Below are positions 19,111 to 28,600 of a stretch of 64,000 nt of DNA, piece after piece (positions within the stretch are counted from its first letter, which is position 1; each line of letters begins with the position of its first letter). Made by a program: the position numbers and the translations under genes. Location: NCBI GenBank assembly GCA_963808615.1, contig CAWEGV010000010.1, positions 124,001 through 188,000 on the forward strand. Direction: 5' to 3'. The notes beneath the pieces were generated by a model. It saw nothing but the letters and a program-made list of their open reading frames with translations, made no database searches and was not told where the DNA came from. This DNA is from Palsa-504 sp963808615. GTDB taxonomy: Bacteria; Actinomycetota; Actinomycetes; Streptosporangiales; Streptosporangiaceae.

Positions 19111-19174
19111 TCAAGGGCACCCGAAGATCGTTTCTAACCGCTTCGCGGAAACGATCTTCAGGACCCGCCCTTGA
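19111..19174. repeat. Palindromic intergenic repeat, copy 2
   Basis: Inner arms GAAGATCGTTTC and GAAACGATCTTC (12 bases, perfect) flank a TAACCGCTTCGCG loop. Outer arms TCAAGGGC/GCCCTTGA extend the structure. It shares the GTCAAGRGC...GCTTCGC...GATCTTC layout with copy 1. Confidence 0.45.
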
Positions 19175-19365
19175 GCGCCGGAGACCTCTGCCAGCCCAGC
19201 GGGCCTAACGGCGAGGGCCAGGCCAGAGGCCAGGCCCGATGGGCGCGCGTCGCACCTCAGCACCTATCGAGCGGAAACGCGATAGTGTGCGATGATAGCA
19301 AGAGATGGGCGTCTCTCACGGTCCGTCCGATCAGTGCGAAGATCCCACTCGGCGAACGTCCGGAG

Positions 19366-19550
19366 ATGTTTCGCATGCTGCGTTTCCTTCCCCTAGCGGG
19401 CTCCGTAATCTACGGCATCGCTCTAGCGGCGCTTGCCATCGCCGGCTTGTGGACGGCGTTTTGTTGGTCGCCTGCGTCGGCGGCCCCTTGATCGGCTTGA
19501 TGTACCTGGTGATAGCACGGTCGAACCGCGCGCGGGAAGCGACAATCTGA
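19366..19550 (+). pseudogene. Small two-helix membrane protein, single frameshift
   Basis: Restoring one G near 19452 joins MLRFLPLAGSVIYGIALAAL to VLLVACVGGPLIGLMYLVIA and a basic tail. The result is about 58-61 residues with two membrane helices. GGAG lies 9 bases before the ATG at 19375, which is the likelier start. The family is not recognised. Confidence 0.35.
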
Positions 19551-19844
19551 GCTAACCGCTGTTTGTCAGTGCCGCAACGACGCTCTGTACAGCAGCGAGA
19601 TACAGCAGCCCATGCGTGCTACGGCTGTCCTGAGCTGCCATCTGCACACGTGCTAGGCTGCGCCGTTCGACCACGAGCAGGGTCGTGCCAGTAGTTTGCA
19701 TGCAGACGGCCAATCCTCAGGGGGATCAGACGTGGACCATGCGTCAGGTCTGCTTCTGGCCCTGGCAGCAGGCGAACCGCCGACCTACCGTCTCCAGAGC
19801 CGTAAGCCATGAGCGGGGTAGGGACGAGGGCGCCCTCTGGCTAG

Positions 19845-20369
19845 CTATGCGGATTCCCCGAAGCTGACTTCGCCGAAGGGGAGTACCGTGACGCCCTCGG
19901 CGAGTTCGCGTTCAATCTGCGCGGAGATGGTGGACGCCGGTTCATTCTCGTCGTAAGTGGCGTGGGCGCCTGAGGCGAGGATTGCCTGAAGACCCTGCTT
20001 CAGGGCGCCCCGGCTGGACTCAGCCACGCAATAGTTGCTCTGCATCCCGGCGATGATGACTTCGGTTATCTCCTTATCGGCAAGGTTCTTGGCCAGCGCA
20101 GGATTGGCAGCGAACGTATCGGACTGGTCCTTTCTCACGATCAGCTCGTCGGCGCTGACCGGAAGCACGAGCTGCCAGCCGTCAGTGCCAGGCTCGTCGG
20201 GTTCGCCCGGTGGCCCGTCGTTCTGGACGTGGACCACGAATGCGCCCGCTCGGCGCGCCCGCAGCAGCAGGTCTTCGAGAGCTTCGCGGATTGAAGCGGC
20301 CGAGGGAACCGGTGCCGGTGGCTCAAGCATGTTGCGCTGAACATCGATAAGCATCAGGGCTCTGGTCAT
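19845..20369 (-). CDS. Isochorismatase-family cysteine hydrolase
   Basis: A 174-residue single-domain amidohydrolase of the isochorismatase/nicotinamidase superfamily. The catalytic triad is visible as Asp9 (LMLIDVQ), Lys80 (IVRKDQSDTF) and Cys114 (MQSNYCVAESS). Length is normal. No neighbouring gene points to a pathway, so the substrate remains open (an amide such as nicotinamide, a ureido compound, or isochorismate). The frame is intact. Confidence 0.88.
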   Translation of the reverse strand: MTRALMLIDVQRNMLEPPAPVPSAASIREALEDLLLRARRAGAFVVHVQNDGPPGEPDEPGTDGWQLVLPVSADELIVRKDQSDTFAANPALAKNLADKEITEVIIAGMQSNYCVAESSRGALKQGLQAILASGAHATYDENEPASTISAQIERELAEGVTVLPFGEVSFGESA

Positions 20370-20682
20370 ACGGCAATCCTGCCACGTCCGATTCCAGCCG
20401 ACCGCGCGACCAGGCTGACAAGCATGGAGAAGGCCGAGTAACCAAGTGAGCCCTCGGTATCGCTGCGCGCGACGCCGTACTGGCGTGAAATTGCGGCTGG
20501 TGCCGCCCGCGACGTCGTTGTTACTTGCTGCGGTTGAGGCCGCAAGTGAGCCTGACGCTGGGAGCCGGTTTTCAAGGGCTGTTCATTGTTGCTGCGAGCA
20601 CGCGGGTCAGTTTCTTCCGTTCGCCCCCGGTTCCCCGGGCGGCACCTTCTGGCAGGTCCGGGAAGGGAGAAGCGAGGCGCAG

Positions 20683-21316
20683 ATGGAAGAGGTAACCGAC
20701 GAGCCGCTGTACCGGGACCGGGTGTGCGGCATCGACATCGGCAAGGCGGGCATGGTGGCGGCGATCCGGGTGCCATCAGATAAGGATCCGTCGCGGCGGG
20801 CCCAGGAGACCCGCAGCTTCGGTACCACCAAGCGGGGGGTGCTGGCGCTGGCGGACTGGCTGCGGTCCTGGCAGGTGCCCGCGGTGGTGATGGAGGCGAC
20901 GGGCGACTACTGGAAGGGGCCGTTCTACCGGCTGGAGGCCGAGGGGTTCGAGTGCGTGCTGGCCGATGCCAGCCAGGTCAAGAACCTGCCCGGGCGGCCC
21001 AGGCGGGACCCGTCCGATTCGCGGTGGCTGGCGGCGTGCTTTGAGCGCGGCGCGGTCACGCCGTGTTTCGTGGCCACCCCGGAGTTCCGGATCATCCGGC
21101 TGCACACCCGGTACCGGCGGGAGCTGACCGAAGAACGCACCCGGGACAAGCAGCGGGCGGAGAAACTGGCTGGAATCGGCGGCGATCAAACTGTCATAGG
21201 TGGTCAGCGACCTGCACGGGGTGACCGGCCGGGACATCATGGACCACCTGATCGCCGGCCAGCGCGGCCCCAGGGCGCTGGCCCAGCTGGCCCGCGCCCG
21301 CGCCCGCACTAAGTAG
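20683..21316 (+). pseudogene. IS110-family transposase remnant
   Basis: The N-terminal half of a DEDD transposase, starting MEEVTDEPLYRDRVCGIDIG and running to KQRAEK. One extra base near 21175 shifts the frame. The continued frame gives LESAAIKLS, then an in-frame TAG, then VVSDLHGVTGRDIMDHLIAGQ and a stop. The C-terminal transposase_20 domain is absent. Frameshift, stop and truncation together make this a true remnant. Confidence 0.7.
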
Positions 21317-21357
21317 CGCTGATGACCATGACGGCGCACCGTGGCCGGCGGGTTGAG

Positions 21358-22013
21358 CTAGGCCGTGACGTGGTCCGCGGCCAGCGGTGTGACCCGTTCA
21401 GGAACCGGCGGACCCTGCTTCACCATCCAGATCCCGGCCACCAGCACCCACAGCATCGTCGCCAGTATGCCGAAGAAGCCGATGGGACCGGCCAGGCAGG
21501 CCAGGCCGAACACGAACATGACCCATCCCATCCATTTCGGCAGGATCCGGCCCACCACGACGGCCAGCCCGGTCAGGATGCCGAACAGGGCGAACCCGAT
21601 GAGGATGGGCAGGAAGAAATCGTTCTGGAGCAGATTCAGCGTCTGGGCCAACGCGGTCGTCAGATGGTTGTGGTCCTGCGCCAGGACCGCGTCGAAACCG
21701 ACGGAGGTCAGGAAGCCCACGCCGCCGAAGACGGCCCCGGCGAGTGCCCCGTGGGCCAGCCAGCGATCACCGGTGCGCACCTGCCGGGCCAGTGCCACCG
21801 CGAATAGCACCAGGAACAGCACGGCCAGGCCCCCGATGAGGTCGAACACGAAGTCCGCCTTGTGATGGCTCCCGTACCACGCGATGACCTGAGCGCCGGT
21901 GGCGTCATCGCCGGCGAGTTCGGCCCCGCGAAGAATGCGATCGCGACGAGTACCCCTGCTAGCGCCCCGGACGCGGGCGCCCACTTGCTAAGCCATGCTG
22001 ACATGTAACTCAC
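21358..22013 (-). pseudogene. Multi-pass membrane protein (DUF4386-like), single frameshift
   Basis: The N-terminal frame MSYMSAWLSKWAPASGALAG plus the shifted frame from GDDATGAQVIAWYGSHH gives about 218 residues with six predicted membrane helices, including FDLIGGLAVLFLVLFAVALA and FFLPILIGFALFGILTGLAV. Restoring one base near 21915 joins them. The arrangement resembles DUF4386-type proteins, but that assignment is tentative. It sits next to the IS66 remnant. Confidence 0.6.
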
Positions 22014-22093
22014 CCTCCCTGAGCCTGCATGAACTCAAGCTCGTACCGTGTCCATTCAGAGGTAGGTGGTGAGCTGCGTCTCCAGCCACCCGT

Positions 22094-22294
22094 TCAGGTC
22101 GCAGGGAGGGGTAGCCAGGGTTCGGCGGCGAGAGCGCGGGTGGTGGCGTTGAGTGGTGTGAGTCCGTGGTTGGTGGCGGAGTCGAGGTAGCTGCGGATGC
22201 GGCACCAGCGGGCGAGGGTGCGGTTGGTGTGCCAGTAGCCGGAGACGGCCTGGTGCCGCTTGGCGGCTTTGACGGTCTGCTCGGAGCAGTTGTT
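22094..22294 (-). pseudogene. IS66 transposase, C-terminal part (split gene)
   Basis: NCSEQTVKAAKRHQAVSGYW and WCRIRSYLDSATNHG are the conserved IS66 C-terminal block. The piece is the missing end of the transposase at 25939-27456. Removing the 3.6-kb recombinase element rejoins VDWT directly to NNCSEQ in frame. Confidence 0.75.
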
Positions 22295-22347
22295 CGACCG
22301 AGTCGTCGACTGCATGTGATGCGGCGGGTGGGAAGTATCCGGATTGG

Positions 22348-22635
22348 GTGCGGGTCACGCACCGGTTCCATCCGTTGTCCGGCCGCTCGTTTGAGTTCGT
22401 GAAACGCTGCAAGACCTGGCAGTCCGATCGTGTCTTCTTCTTCGATGACAGCGGTGAGCTGGTGAGTCTGCCGGCGGAGTGGACCGATGTCGTGCCGGCG
22501 GACCCGTTCGTGGTGGTGTCGGCAGGGCGTTCGCCGTTTCGCACGGCGGATCTGCTGGTGCTTGCCGAGCTGGTCGCCCAGCTGGGTGCGGGTTCGGGTG
22601 CTGCCCGCCGGAGTGTCAGGAAGATTCTGCCGTGA
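22348..22635 (+). CDS. DUF5372 family protein
   Basis: A 95-residue protein with VTHRFHPLSGRSFEFV, VFFFDDSGELVSLPAEWTDV and DPFVVVSAGRSPFRTADLL, the pattern of the DUF5372 family often found next to recombinase genes. The GTG start is chosen because GGGAAG precedes it; the frame stays open back to the element's left end. The function is unknown. Position as first gene of the element suggests an accessory role in transposition or its control. Confidence 0.6.
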   Translation: MRVTHRFHPLSGRSFEFVKRCKTWQSDRVFFFDDSGELVSLPAEWTDVVPADPFVVVSAGRSPFRTADLLVLAELVAQLGAGSGAARRSVRKILP

Positions 22636-22806
22636 CTGTCCAGTGGATTCTGCCGGGGATTGCCGGACTGGGTCGCCGTCTCTGCCGGGCTATCCGGAAA
22701 ATGTCACTTTGTTCTGCTGATATCCTCCTTCGTCGGCGCGCCGATGTTATCACGCAGATTCCATGCGGCATAATCTCCTGGACGAGCCGACTTCTGTGGA
22801 GGCGGA

Positions 22807-23310
22807 ATGACCCGGCGAGACGATGGCAAGACGCGAGCGCTGGCGGCATCCAGGACGCTGAACCCGCGCCCGGAGAAGGTGGCAGATCCGGCGTTCGCGC
22901 CGGGCTCCTTCTTCGATCCGGCGGATCTGGTCCAGGTCAAGTACGAGATGGTGCGCCGCTCGGAGACCGACGGCGTGCCGGCCGCGACGGCCGCGGCGGC
23001 ATTCGGGTTCTCCCGCCAGTCGCTGTATACGGCCAAGTCGGCACTGGCCGAGCAGGGCCTGGCCGGGCTCATCCCGGCCAGGCCCGGCCCCAAGAGCGGC
23101 CACAAGCTGACCGAGGAGGTCGTGGACCTGCTGGAGGAACTGCTCGCCGCCGACGCCGCGCTGCGCCCGGCCGGCCTGGCCGCCGCGCTGCGGCAGCGGA
23201 CCGGGATCAGCGTGCACCCGCGGTCAGCAGAACGCGCGCTGAGCCGCCGCCGGGCCGCCCGGGCCGCCCATGCCGCACAGCCCGGGCAGGACGACCCCAA
23301 AAGCGGCTGA
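22807..23310 (+). CDS. Helix-turn-helix protein of the recombinase element
   Basis: A 167-residue protein with a good GTGGAGGCGG ribosome site. GVPAATAAAAFGFSRQSLYTA is a helix-turn-helix like those at the N-terminus of IS630-type transposases, followed by PARPGPKSGHKLTEEVVDLL. A second helical domain near HPRSAERALSRRR is basic. It probably binds the element ends or regulates the operon. The linker gene begins within its last 41 bases. Confidence 0.7.
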   Translation: MTRRDDGKTRALAASRTLNPRPEKVADPAFAPGSFFDPADLVQVKYEMVRRSETDGVPAATAAAAFGFSRQSLYTAKSALAEQGLAGLIPARPGPKSGHKLTEEVVDLLEELLAADAALRPAGLAAALRQRTGISVHPRSAERALSRRRAARAAHAAQPGQDDPKSG

Positions 23311-23722
23311 CCAGGCCGGCGGCACGGCCTGCCCGGCGCTGTCCGTCGGCCGGTATGAGCTGCTGCGCGCCGCCGCGGCCAGCGGCAGCGGCGGGTGGCG
23401 GCACGGGCTGGGGGTGCTGGCCGCCAAGGGGATGGCCGCCTGGATGGCCGCGTGGGCCGCCGTGGAGGCGGCACCGCCCGAGCCCGGCGCCACCGCAGGA
23501 ACGGCCCCGCAGGCCGGCGCGTCCCTGTCCACCACGACCCCGTCCCTGCCCGCCCCCGCGACCGGAGGAGGTGATGCCGGCTCCACGCCGGCCTGCCTGC
23601 CGTTCCTGCCCGCCGGCACCGACCAGATCGTCGCGGTGCTGGCCCAGATGACGCTCGCCCATGCCCGCACTGCCGGGCAGCGCCACGCGCCTGCCCCCGA
23701 TCAGAAAGCCGATGACCCATGA
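23270..23722 (+). CDS. Linker protein of the recombinase element
   Basis: A 150-residue protein of no recognised family. Residues 24-60 are helical (LSVGRYELLRAAAASGSGG), the middle is Ala/Pro/Thr-rich and low-complexity, and the end holds FLPAGTDQIVAVLAQMTLAH. It overlaps the helix-turn-helix gene by 41 bases and the recombinase by 4 (ATGA), so all three are probably translated together. Conserved overlap in both copies supports its being a gene. Confidence 0.5.
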   Translation: MPHSPGRTTPKAADQAGGTACPALSVGRYELLRAAAASGSGGWRHGLGVLAAKGMAAWMAAWAAVEAAPPEPGATAGTAPQAGASLSTTTPSLPAPATGGGDAGSTPACLPFLPAGTDQIVAVLAQMTLAHARTAGQRHAPAPDQKADDP

Positions 23723-25926
23723 CCAGCACCGATACCACCGGCAAGGTGACCGCGGCCCGGCTCCGCCGCGACGCCTACCTCTACATCCGCCAATCGACCC
23801 TCTACCAGGTCGCCAACAACACCGAGTCGACCGCCCGCCAGTACGACCTGCGCGGCCGGGCCATCGCGCTGGGCTGGGGCGCCGACCGGATCCACGTGAT
23901 CGACATCGACCAGGGGCATTCCGGCGCCAGCGCCGCCGACCGGGAAGGATTCCAGCACCTGGTCGCCGAGGTCTCGCTGGGCCGGGCCGGGATCGTGCTC
24001 GGCCTGGAATGCTCCAGACTGGCGCGCAACAACGCCGACTGGCAGCGGCTGCTGCAGATCTGCGCGCACAACGACACCCTGATCCTGGACGAGGACGGGC
24101 TGTATGACCCGACCAGTTTCAACGACCGCGCCCTGCTGGGCCTCAAAGGCCAGATGTCGGAATTCGAACTCCATTTTCTGCGGGCCAGGCTGCGCGGCGG
24201 GATCTTGGCCAAGGCCCGCCGCGGGGAACTGAAACTGCAGCTGCCGATCGGGCTGGTCTACGACCTGCGCGATCAGGTGACCCCGGACCCCGACGCGGGC
24301 GTCCGCGGCGCCCTGTCGCTGCTGTTCGAAACCTTCGCTGCCACCGGCTCGGCGTTCGCCGTGGTCAAGGCCTTCCGGGACCAGCAGCTGCTGTTCCCCG
24401 GCCGCCACCGCAGCGGCCCCCGCGCCGGCGAGCTGTACTGGAACAGCCTGTGCCACGACCAGGTCCTGAAGGTCCTGCACAATCCCGCCTACGCCGGCAC
24501 CTACGTCTACGGGCGGGCCCGCCACACCACCGACCTGGACGGGCGCCCCCACACCCTGGCCAAACCCCCCGGCGAGTGGACCGTGCTGATCCACGACCAC
24601 CATCCCGGCTACCTGACCTGGCCGCAATACCAGGCCAACCAGCAGACGCTGGCCGCCAACGCCGCCGCGCACGGCCACAACCGCAACGCCGGCCCGGCCC
24701 GTGAAGGCCCCGCCCTGCTCCAGGGCCTGATCATCTGCGGCCGGTGCGGCCGCCGCATGACCGTGCGCTACCACTGCCGGAACGACGGCACGACCGTGCC
24801 CGACTACGTTTGCCAGCACGACGGCATCCAGAACGCCACCCCGATCTGCCAGCACATGCCCGGCGCCATCATCGACGCCGCCGTCGCCGACCTGCTCCTG
24901 GCCACCCTCACCCCGCTCGCCCTGGAAGTCGCCTTGTCGGTCAGCGACGAGCTGATCCAGCACGCCCAGCACGCCGACTCGCTGCGCGCCGCCTCTGTCC
25001 AGCGCGCCCAGCACGCCGCCGACCAGGCCCGCCGCCGCTACCTGGCCGTCGACCCCGGCAACCGGCTGGTCGCCGACGCCCTCGAAGCCGACTGGAACAC
25101 CCGGCTGCGCGAGCTGGCCGACGCCCAGGACCACTACACCGCCGCCAAGACCGCCGCCGCCGCGCTCGACGAGCAGCAGCGCGCCCGCATCCGGGCCCTG
25201 GCCGCCGACCTGCCCGCACTCTGGAACGACCCGGCCACCCCCGCGCGCGAGCGCAAACGCCTCCTACGCCTGCTGGTCAGCGACGTGACCCTCACCCGCG
25301 GCCAGGACACCATCACCGCCGCCATCCGGTTTCCCGGCGGCGGCCACCACGTCCTGCACCTGCCCGTCCCGCTGAACGCCTGGCAGCTCCGCAAGACCCC
25401 CGACGAGGTGATCACCCTGATCGACCAGCTGCTCGAGCACCACACCTACGCACAGATCGCCGGCACCCTCAACACCCAGAAGGCGCCTCACGGCGGCCAC
25501 ACCGCACCCTGGACCGGCGAGCACGTCGCCAGATACAGCTGCGAGCGCGGGCTCCGCAGCCACCACCAGCGGCTGCGCGACCGCGGCCTGCTCACCCTCG
25601 ACGAGATCGCCCGGCAGTTCCCCGCGCATACCCAGAGCATCAAACGCTGGCACCAGCTCGGCCTGATCACCGGCGAACAGGCCGACGATCGCGGCGTCTT
25701 CCTCTACCACCCGGGCCAGGCCCGGCCCACCAGCACCCAGGTCAGGCAAGCCGGCCAGCAGCTCGGCGACCCCCGCCGGTCAGGCCGCCGCAACCCTCAC
25801 CGCGTCTCCGGCCGCCCGCGAACCCGCAAAAATGTCACCACCCCATGCCAGGATCACATCAGCCAGCCAGCCCAGCCGGCCACCCCAGACGAATACTGCG
25901 CAACGCCCCCAGGAGGTGCAGTGTGA
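23719..25926 (+). CDS. Large serine recombinase
   Basis: A 735-residue recombinase. The resolvase domain (about 15-160) has the nucleophile Ser26 in YIRQSTLYQ and the ESTARQYDL and GLECSRLARN motifs. The recombinase domain (about 175-310) includes LKVLHNPAYAGTYVYG. A zinc ribbon (CGRCGRRM and C-x-H Cys residues, about 337-380) and a coiled coil (about 410-500) follow. The C-terminal tail has a second helix-turn-helix-like region, LDEIARQFPAHTQSIKRWHQ. This is the organisation of large serine integrases and transposases. All catalytic residues are present, and it should move this element by cut and join at a short core. Confidence 0.92.
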   Translation: MTSTDTTGKVTAARLRRDAYLYIRQSTLYQVANNTESTARQYDLRGRAIALGWGADRIHVIDIDQGHSGASAADREGFQHLVAEVSLGRAGIVLGLECSRLARNNADWQRLLQICAHNDTLILDEDGLYDPTSFNDRALLGLKGQMSEFELHFLRARLRGGILAKARRGELKLQLPIGLVYDLRDQVTPDPDAGVRGALSLLFETFAATGSAFAVVKAFRDQQLLFPGRHRSGPRAGELYWNSLCHDQVLKVLHNPAYAGTYVYGRARHTTDLDGRPHTLAKPPGEWTVLIHDHHPGYLTWPQYQANQQTLAANAAAHGHNRNAGPAREGPALLQGLIICGRCGRRMTVRYHCRNDGTTVPDYVCQHDGIQNATPICQHMPGAIIDAAVADLLLATLTPLALEVALSVSDELIQHAQHADSLRAASVQRAQHAADQARRRYLAVDPGNRLVADALEADWNTRLRELADAQDHYTAAKTAAAALDEQQRARIRALAADLPALWNDPATPARERKRLLRLLVSDVTLTRGQDTITAAIRFPGGGHHVLHLPVPLNAWQLRKTPDEVITLIDQLLEHHTYAQIAGTLNTQKAPHGGHTAPWTGEHVARYSCERGLRSHHQRLRDRGLLTLDEIARQFPAHTQSIKRWHQLGLITGEQADDRGVFLYHPGQARPTSTQVRQAGQQLGDPRRSGRRNPHRVSGRPRTRKNVTTPCQDHISQPAQPATPDEYCATPPGGAV

Positions 25927-25938
25927 AGCCAGATCGTT

Positions 25939-27456
25939 CGTCCAGTCCACGGCGAACTGGGCGGTGAACAGCCAGACCTGCTCGTTGTAGTCGCGCAGCC
26001 AGCAGCCGAGGGTGTAGCCGGGGTGGTTGCCGTCGTGCCAGTCCCGGTGCCGGTTGTGTGTGATCCCGAAGGCGACGGCCTCGTCGTAGCGCCTGCGCAG
26101 CTTCGCCAGGGGCTCCGCGTCGAGGGCGGGATCGGCCCGGGCCAGGGCCTCCTCGACGGCCTGGTGGGCTTCGCGCAGCACGTCGATGATGTCGGCGGCC
26201 CATGATTGCAGGCTGCCGGGGCCGAGCCTGGTGACCGCGCGGGCGCGGCGGATGACGTGCTGGCAGCATTGCTGCACGCCGGCCAGCTGCGGCAGGAGCT
26301 GCTGGTAGGCGGCGTACCCGTCGGTGATCAAGAAGCCGGTGAAGAACGCCAGGACCGCGGTGATCGCGGCGGCTTGCCGGGAGCCCAGCGCCCGCAGCCA
26401 GGTCAGCCCGCGGTGCGGGGTGCGCACGACCAGCACGTGCGGCGCGCCCGCGTCATCCTGGGCCAGCCCGGCATGGGGGTCGCTCAGGTTGACCGGGGTC
26501 TCGTCGGCGGCCAGCACCGGTTCGGCCGCCAGGGCGGCCTGCATCGCCTCATCGAACCGGGCGCCGTCCAGCCGGGAGGCCAGCCGCTCGCTGGCACCGT
26601 CGACGAACCCCGCCGAGACCGGCACGCCGAGCAGCATGCCGATCAGGTTCGCGGCTCGTTCCGCGGGCACGTTCCCGTAGGAGGTCAGCAGCACCGCGGC
26701 GGTATTGATGCCGGGACCGTAGGAGATGCTGCCCGGATGCGCCCATGGCGGCGGCTGCGCAGCGTTGATCTTGCCGCAGCACGGGCAGGCCAGCAGCGGC
26801 AGCAGGTACTCGGTGACGAACGTCGTGATCTTCACGTCCCGCACCTGCGACCACCACGTCCCCGCCCGCCACGCATCCTCCAGGCCGGTCCCGCACCGCG
26901 AGCACTCCGCCGGCGGCGGCACGTCCTCCTGCTGGTCCGGGTGCGGGTCCCGCGATAGTCCCGCCCCGGGGTGCCCCGGCTGCCCGCCGGGCTTGCGGTC
27001 CTTGCGCCGTTCCCGTTCCGAGGACTGGCGGGCCTTCCGCTCGGCCTTGCGCCGCTGACGCGCCCCGATCGGGTCCTTCGACGGCGGCGTTCCCGAGGTG
27101 GTGCTGTCCGACCCCAGCCGCCGCTCCAGTTCCGCGGCCCTCAGCTTCAGCTGCCGGTACCGCTCCCGCTGATCCTGCAGCTCGGCCCGCAGCATCGCGT
27201 TCTCGGTGTCCTTGGCCTCGATCACCGCCCGCAGCCGGGCGACCAGCTCACGCTGATCCCCGCCGTCGGCAGGCACACCAGGCTCATCGGCAGGAGCCTG
27301 CTTGCAAGGCCAACCCGGGACATGCGCCAAGCTGCTGGTCACCGGCTCGTTCGTGGTGCCAGCGGCAGATCCCGGCAGGCCGGAGCAACCACACAGGCGG
27401 TCCGGCCGGAGCGATCCCCGAGCGCCTTCGGGGTTCCGGCTCGACCGGCTGGTCAT
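25939..27456 (-). pseudogene. IS66 transposase, N-terminal and core part (split gene)
   Basis: About 505 residues. A coiled-coil leader (VIEAKDTENAMLRAELQDQ), the KPGGQPGHPGAG linker, a zinc-binding segment (CSRCG...CPCCGK) and the DDE core (VLAADETPVN, FLITDGYAAYQ) are intact. It ends at FAVDWTN, where the recombinase element enters, and the rest is at 22094-22294. The frame runs on artificially into the element. The true start may be a later codon, because the first 60 residues are not typical of the family. Confidence 0.85.
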
Positions 27457-27892
27457 CTGATCCTGGTGTTGCGTGCAGGATCCGGGATTGCTCCCAGCTG
27501 GATCAGCATGGCGAGGTGGTCGTTGACGGCCCAGCGCTCGACTATGCGATCACCGGTGATCCGGTACATGAAGGCGGTGTCGCGCTGGTAGTACCCGGCA
27601 GGGACCTCGAAGCCGCGGAAGGTTCCCCCGGGCCACTGCCCCTCCCTGACGCCGAACTGGACGACGAGATCCTGTTCGCCGACGACGGACAGCTTCCGCC
27701 AGCGGAACGATTCGAAGTTGCGGCCGTCAGTGGCGAGCCACTGACGAGTACCGTCCAGCCCCAGCAGCGGCCTGGCGCGAGGGCGTGATTGACCATGTCC
27801 GGGCTGCATAGCTCGTCGAGCCGGTCCAGGTCGCGGTTGTTGAGGATGGCGTCGAAACGCTCCACGATCGCCTTGTTCGTCTCGGTACTCAC
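27453..27892 (-). pseudogene. SnoaL-like/ester-cyclase protein, single frameshift
   Basis: A nuclear-transport-factor-2-fold protein of about 146 residues. The GTG start follows GGGGGGAG and gives VSTETNKAIVERFDAILNNRD. After MVNHALAPG one base restored near 27765 leads into LLGLDGTRQWLATDGRNFESF, ending with ITGDRIVERWAVND. The fold is used by polyketide cyclases and limonene epoxide hydrolases; no substrate is suggested. It is divergent from the TetR gene, which may control it. Confidence 0.7.
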
Positions 27893-27910
27893 CGGGCTCC
27901 CCCCATTCGA

Positions 27911-27947
27911 CGATAGTTTCACTCTCACAGATATATGTGTACTATCG
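27911..27947. promoter_or_regulatory. Inverted repeat in SnoaL/TetR divergent promoter
   Basis: CGATAGT and ACTATCG form perfect 7-base arms 23 bases apart, and CACA/TGTG lies between them. The right arm ends 5 bases before the TetR start codon. It is a candidate TetR site; the wide spacing makes it uncertain. Confidence 0.3.
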
Positions 27948-27952
27948 CTAAT

Positions 27953-28600
27953 ATGGCCGAGGGTGTCAAGAGGCGTTACGACAACTCCCGCCGGCTCGCC
28001 CAGGCCCGGGCCACACGACTGAAGGTGATCGAGGCGGCCGGACAGCTATTCATCGAGCGCGGCTACCCCGCCACCCCCATCGAGGCGGTCGCCGCAGCCG
28101 CAGACGTCCCGCTCCCCACCCTCTACCGGCTGTTCGGCTCCAAGCGAGCCCTGCTCAAGGCGGTGCTGGACACCTCCTTCGGCGGCGACGACGAGCCGAT
28201 CACCTTCGCCGGCCGGCCCGAACAGCAAGCCGCGCTCTGCGAGCCCGACCCGACTCAGATGGTCAACGCCTTCGCCCGCATCGCCCGGCAGTTCATGGAC
28301 CGCTCCTCGGCGATCCTCCACGTCCTGGCTACCGCCGCCCAAGTCGACGGTGAGGCAGCCGAACTGCTCGCCGAGATCCGCCGGCAGCGGCACACCGGCC
28401 AGTCCAAAATCGTCACCGCCCTGGCGGAGCGAGACGCCCTCGACCCACACCTGGATCCCGGCCAGGCAGCCGACATCGTCTACGCGCTCATGTCGCCCGA
28501 CGTCCACCGGATCCTCACCGTTGAGCGCTGCTGGTCAGCCGAGAACTACCAATCCTGGCTGGGACGATCCCTCCGAACGCTGCTACGCCCCGCGCAGTGA
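27953..28600 (+). CDS. TetR-family transcriptional regulator
   Basis: A 215-residue regulator. The helix-turn-helix is TPIEAVAAAADVPLPTLYRL followed by FGSKRALLKAVLD. The C-terminal ligand-binding domain is normal in length. The ATG of MAEGVKRRYDNSRR is chosen over one 18 bases upstream. It is divergent from the SnoaL-like gene, its most likely target, with the two starts only 60 bases apart. Confidence 0.85.
   Translation: MAEGVKRRYDNSRRLAQARATRLKVIEAAGQLFIERGYPATPIEAVAAAADVPLPTLYRLFGSKRALLKAVLDTSFGGDDEPITFAGRPEQQAALCEPDPTQMVNAFARIARQFMDRSSAILHVLATAAQVDGEAAELLAEIRRQRHTGQSKIVTALAERDALDPHLDPGQAADIVYALMSPDVHRILTVERCWSAENYQSWLGRSLRTLLRPAQ

Larger units (their letters stand above)
22295..25938 (+). 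mobile_element. Serine-recombinase element, copy 1, inside IS66 transposase gene
   Basis: A 3,641-bp unit (22295-25935) flanked by GTT on both sides (22292-22294 and 25936-25938). It carries a DUF5372 gene, a helix-turn-helix gene, a linker gene and a 735-residue serine recombinase on one strand. Excision across the GTT restores an uninterrupted IS66 transposase frame. An equally long, nearly identical copy lies inverted at 35632-39272. Only about three base differences were noticed, including one Ser/Pro change in the recombinase. The insertion target in both cases reads GTTGTT. Confidence 0.75.

Noticed and set aside
22616..22806. Palindrome around GGCGCGCC between DUF5372 and helix-turn-helix genes as element end
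   Set aside because: The element ends are fixed elsewhere by the restored IS66 frame; this is internal and at most an operator.
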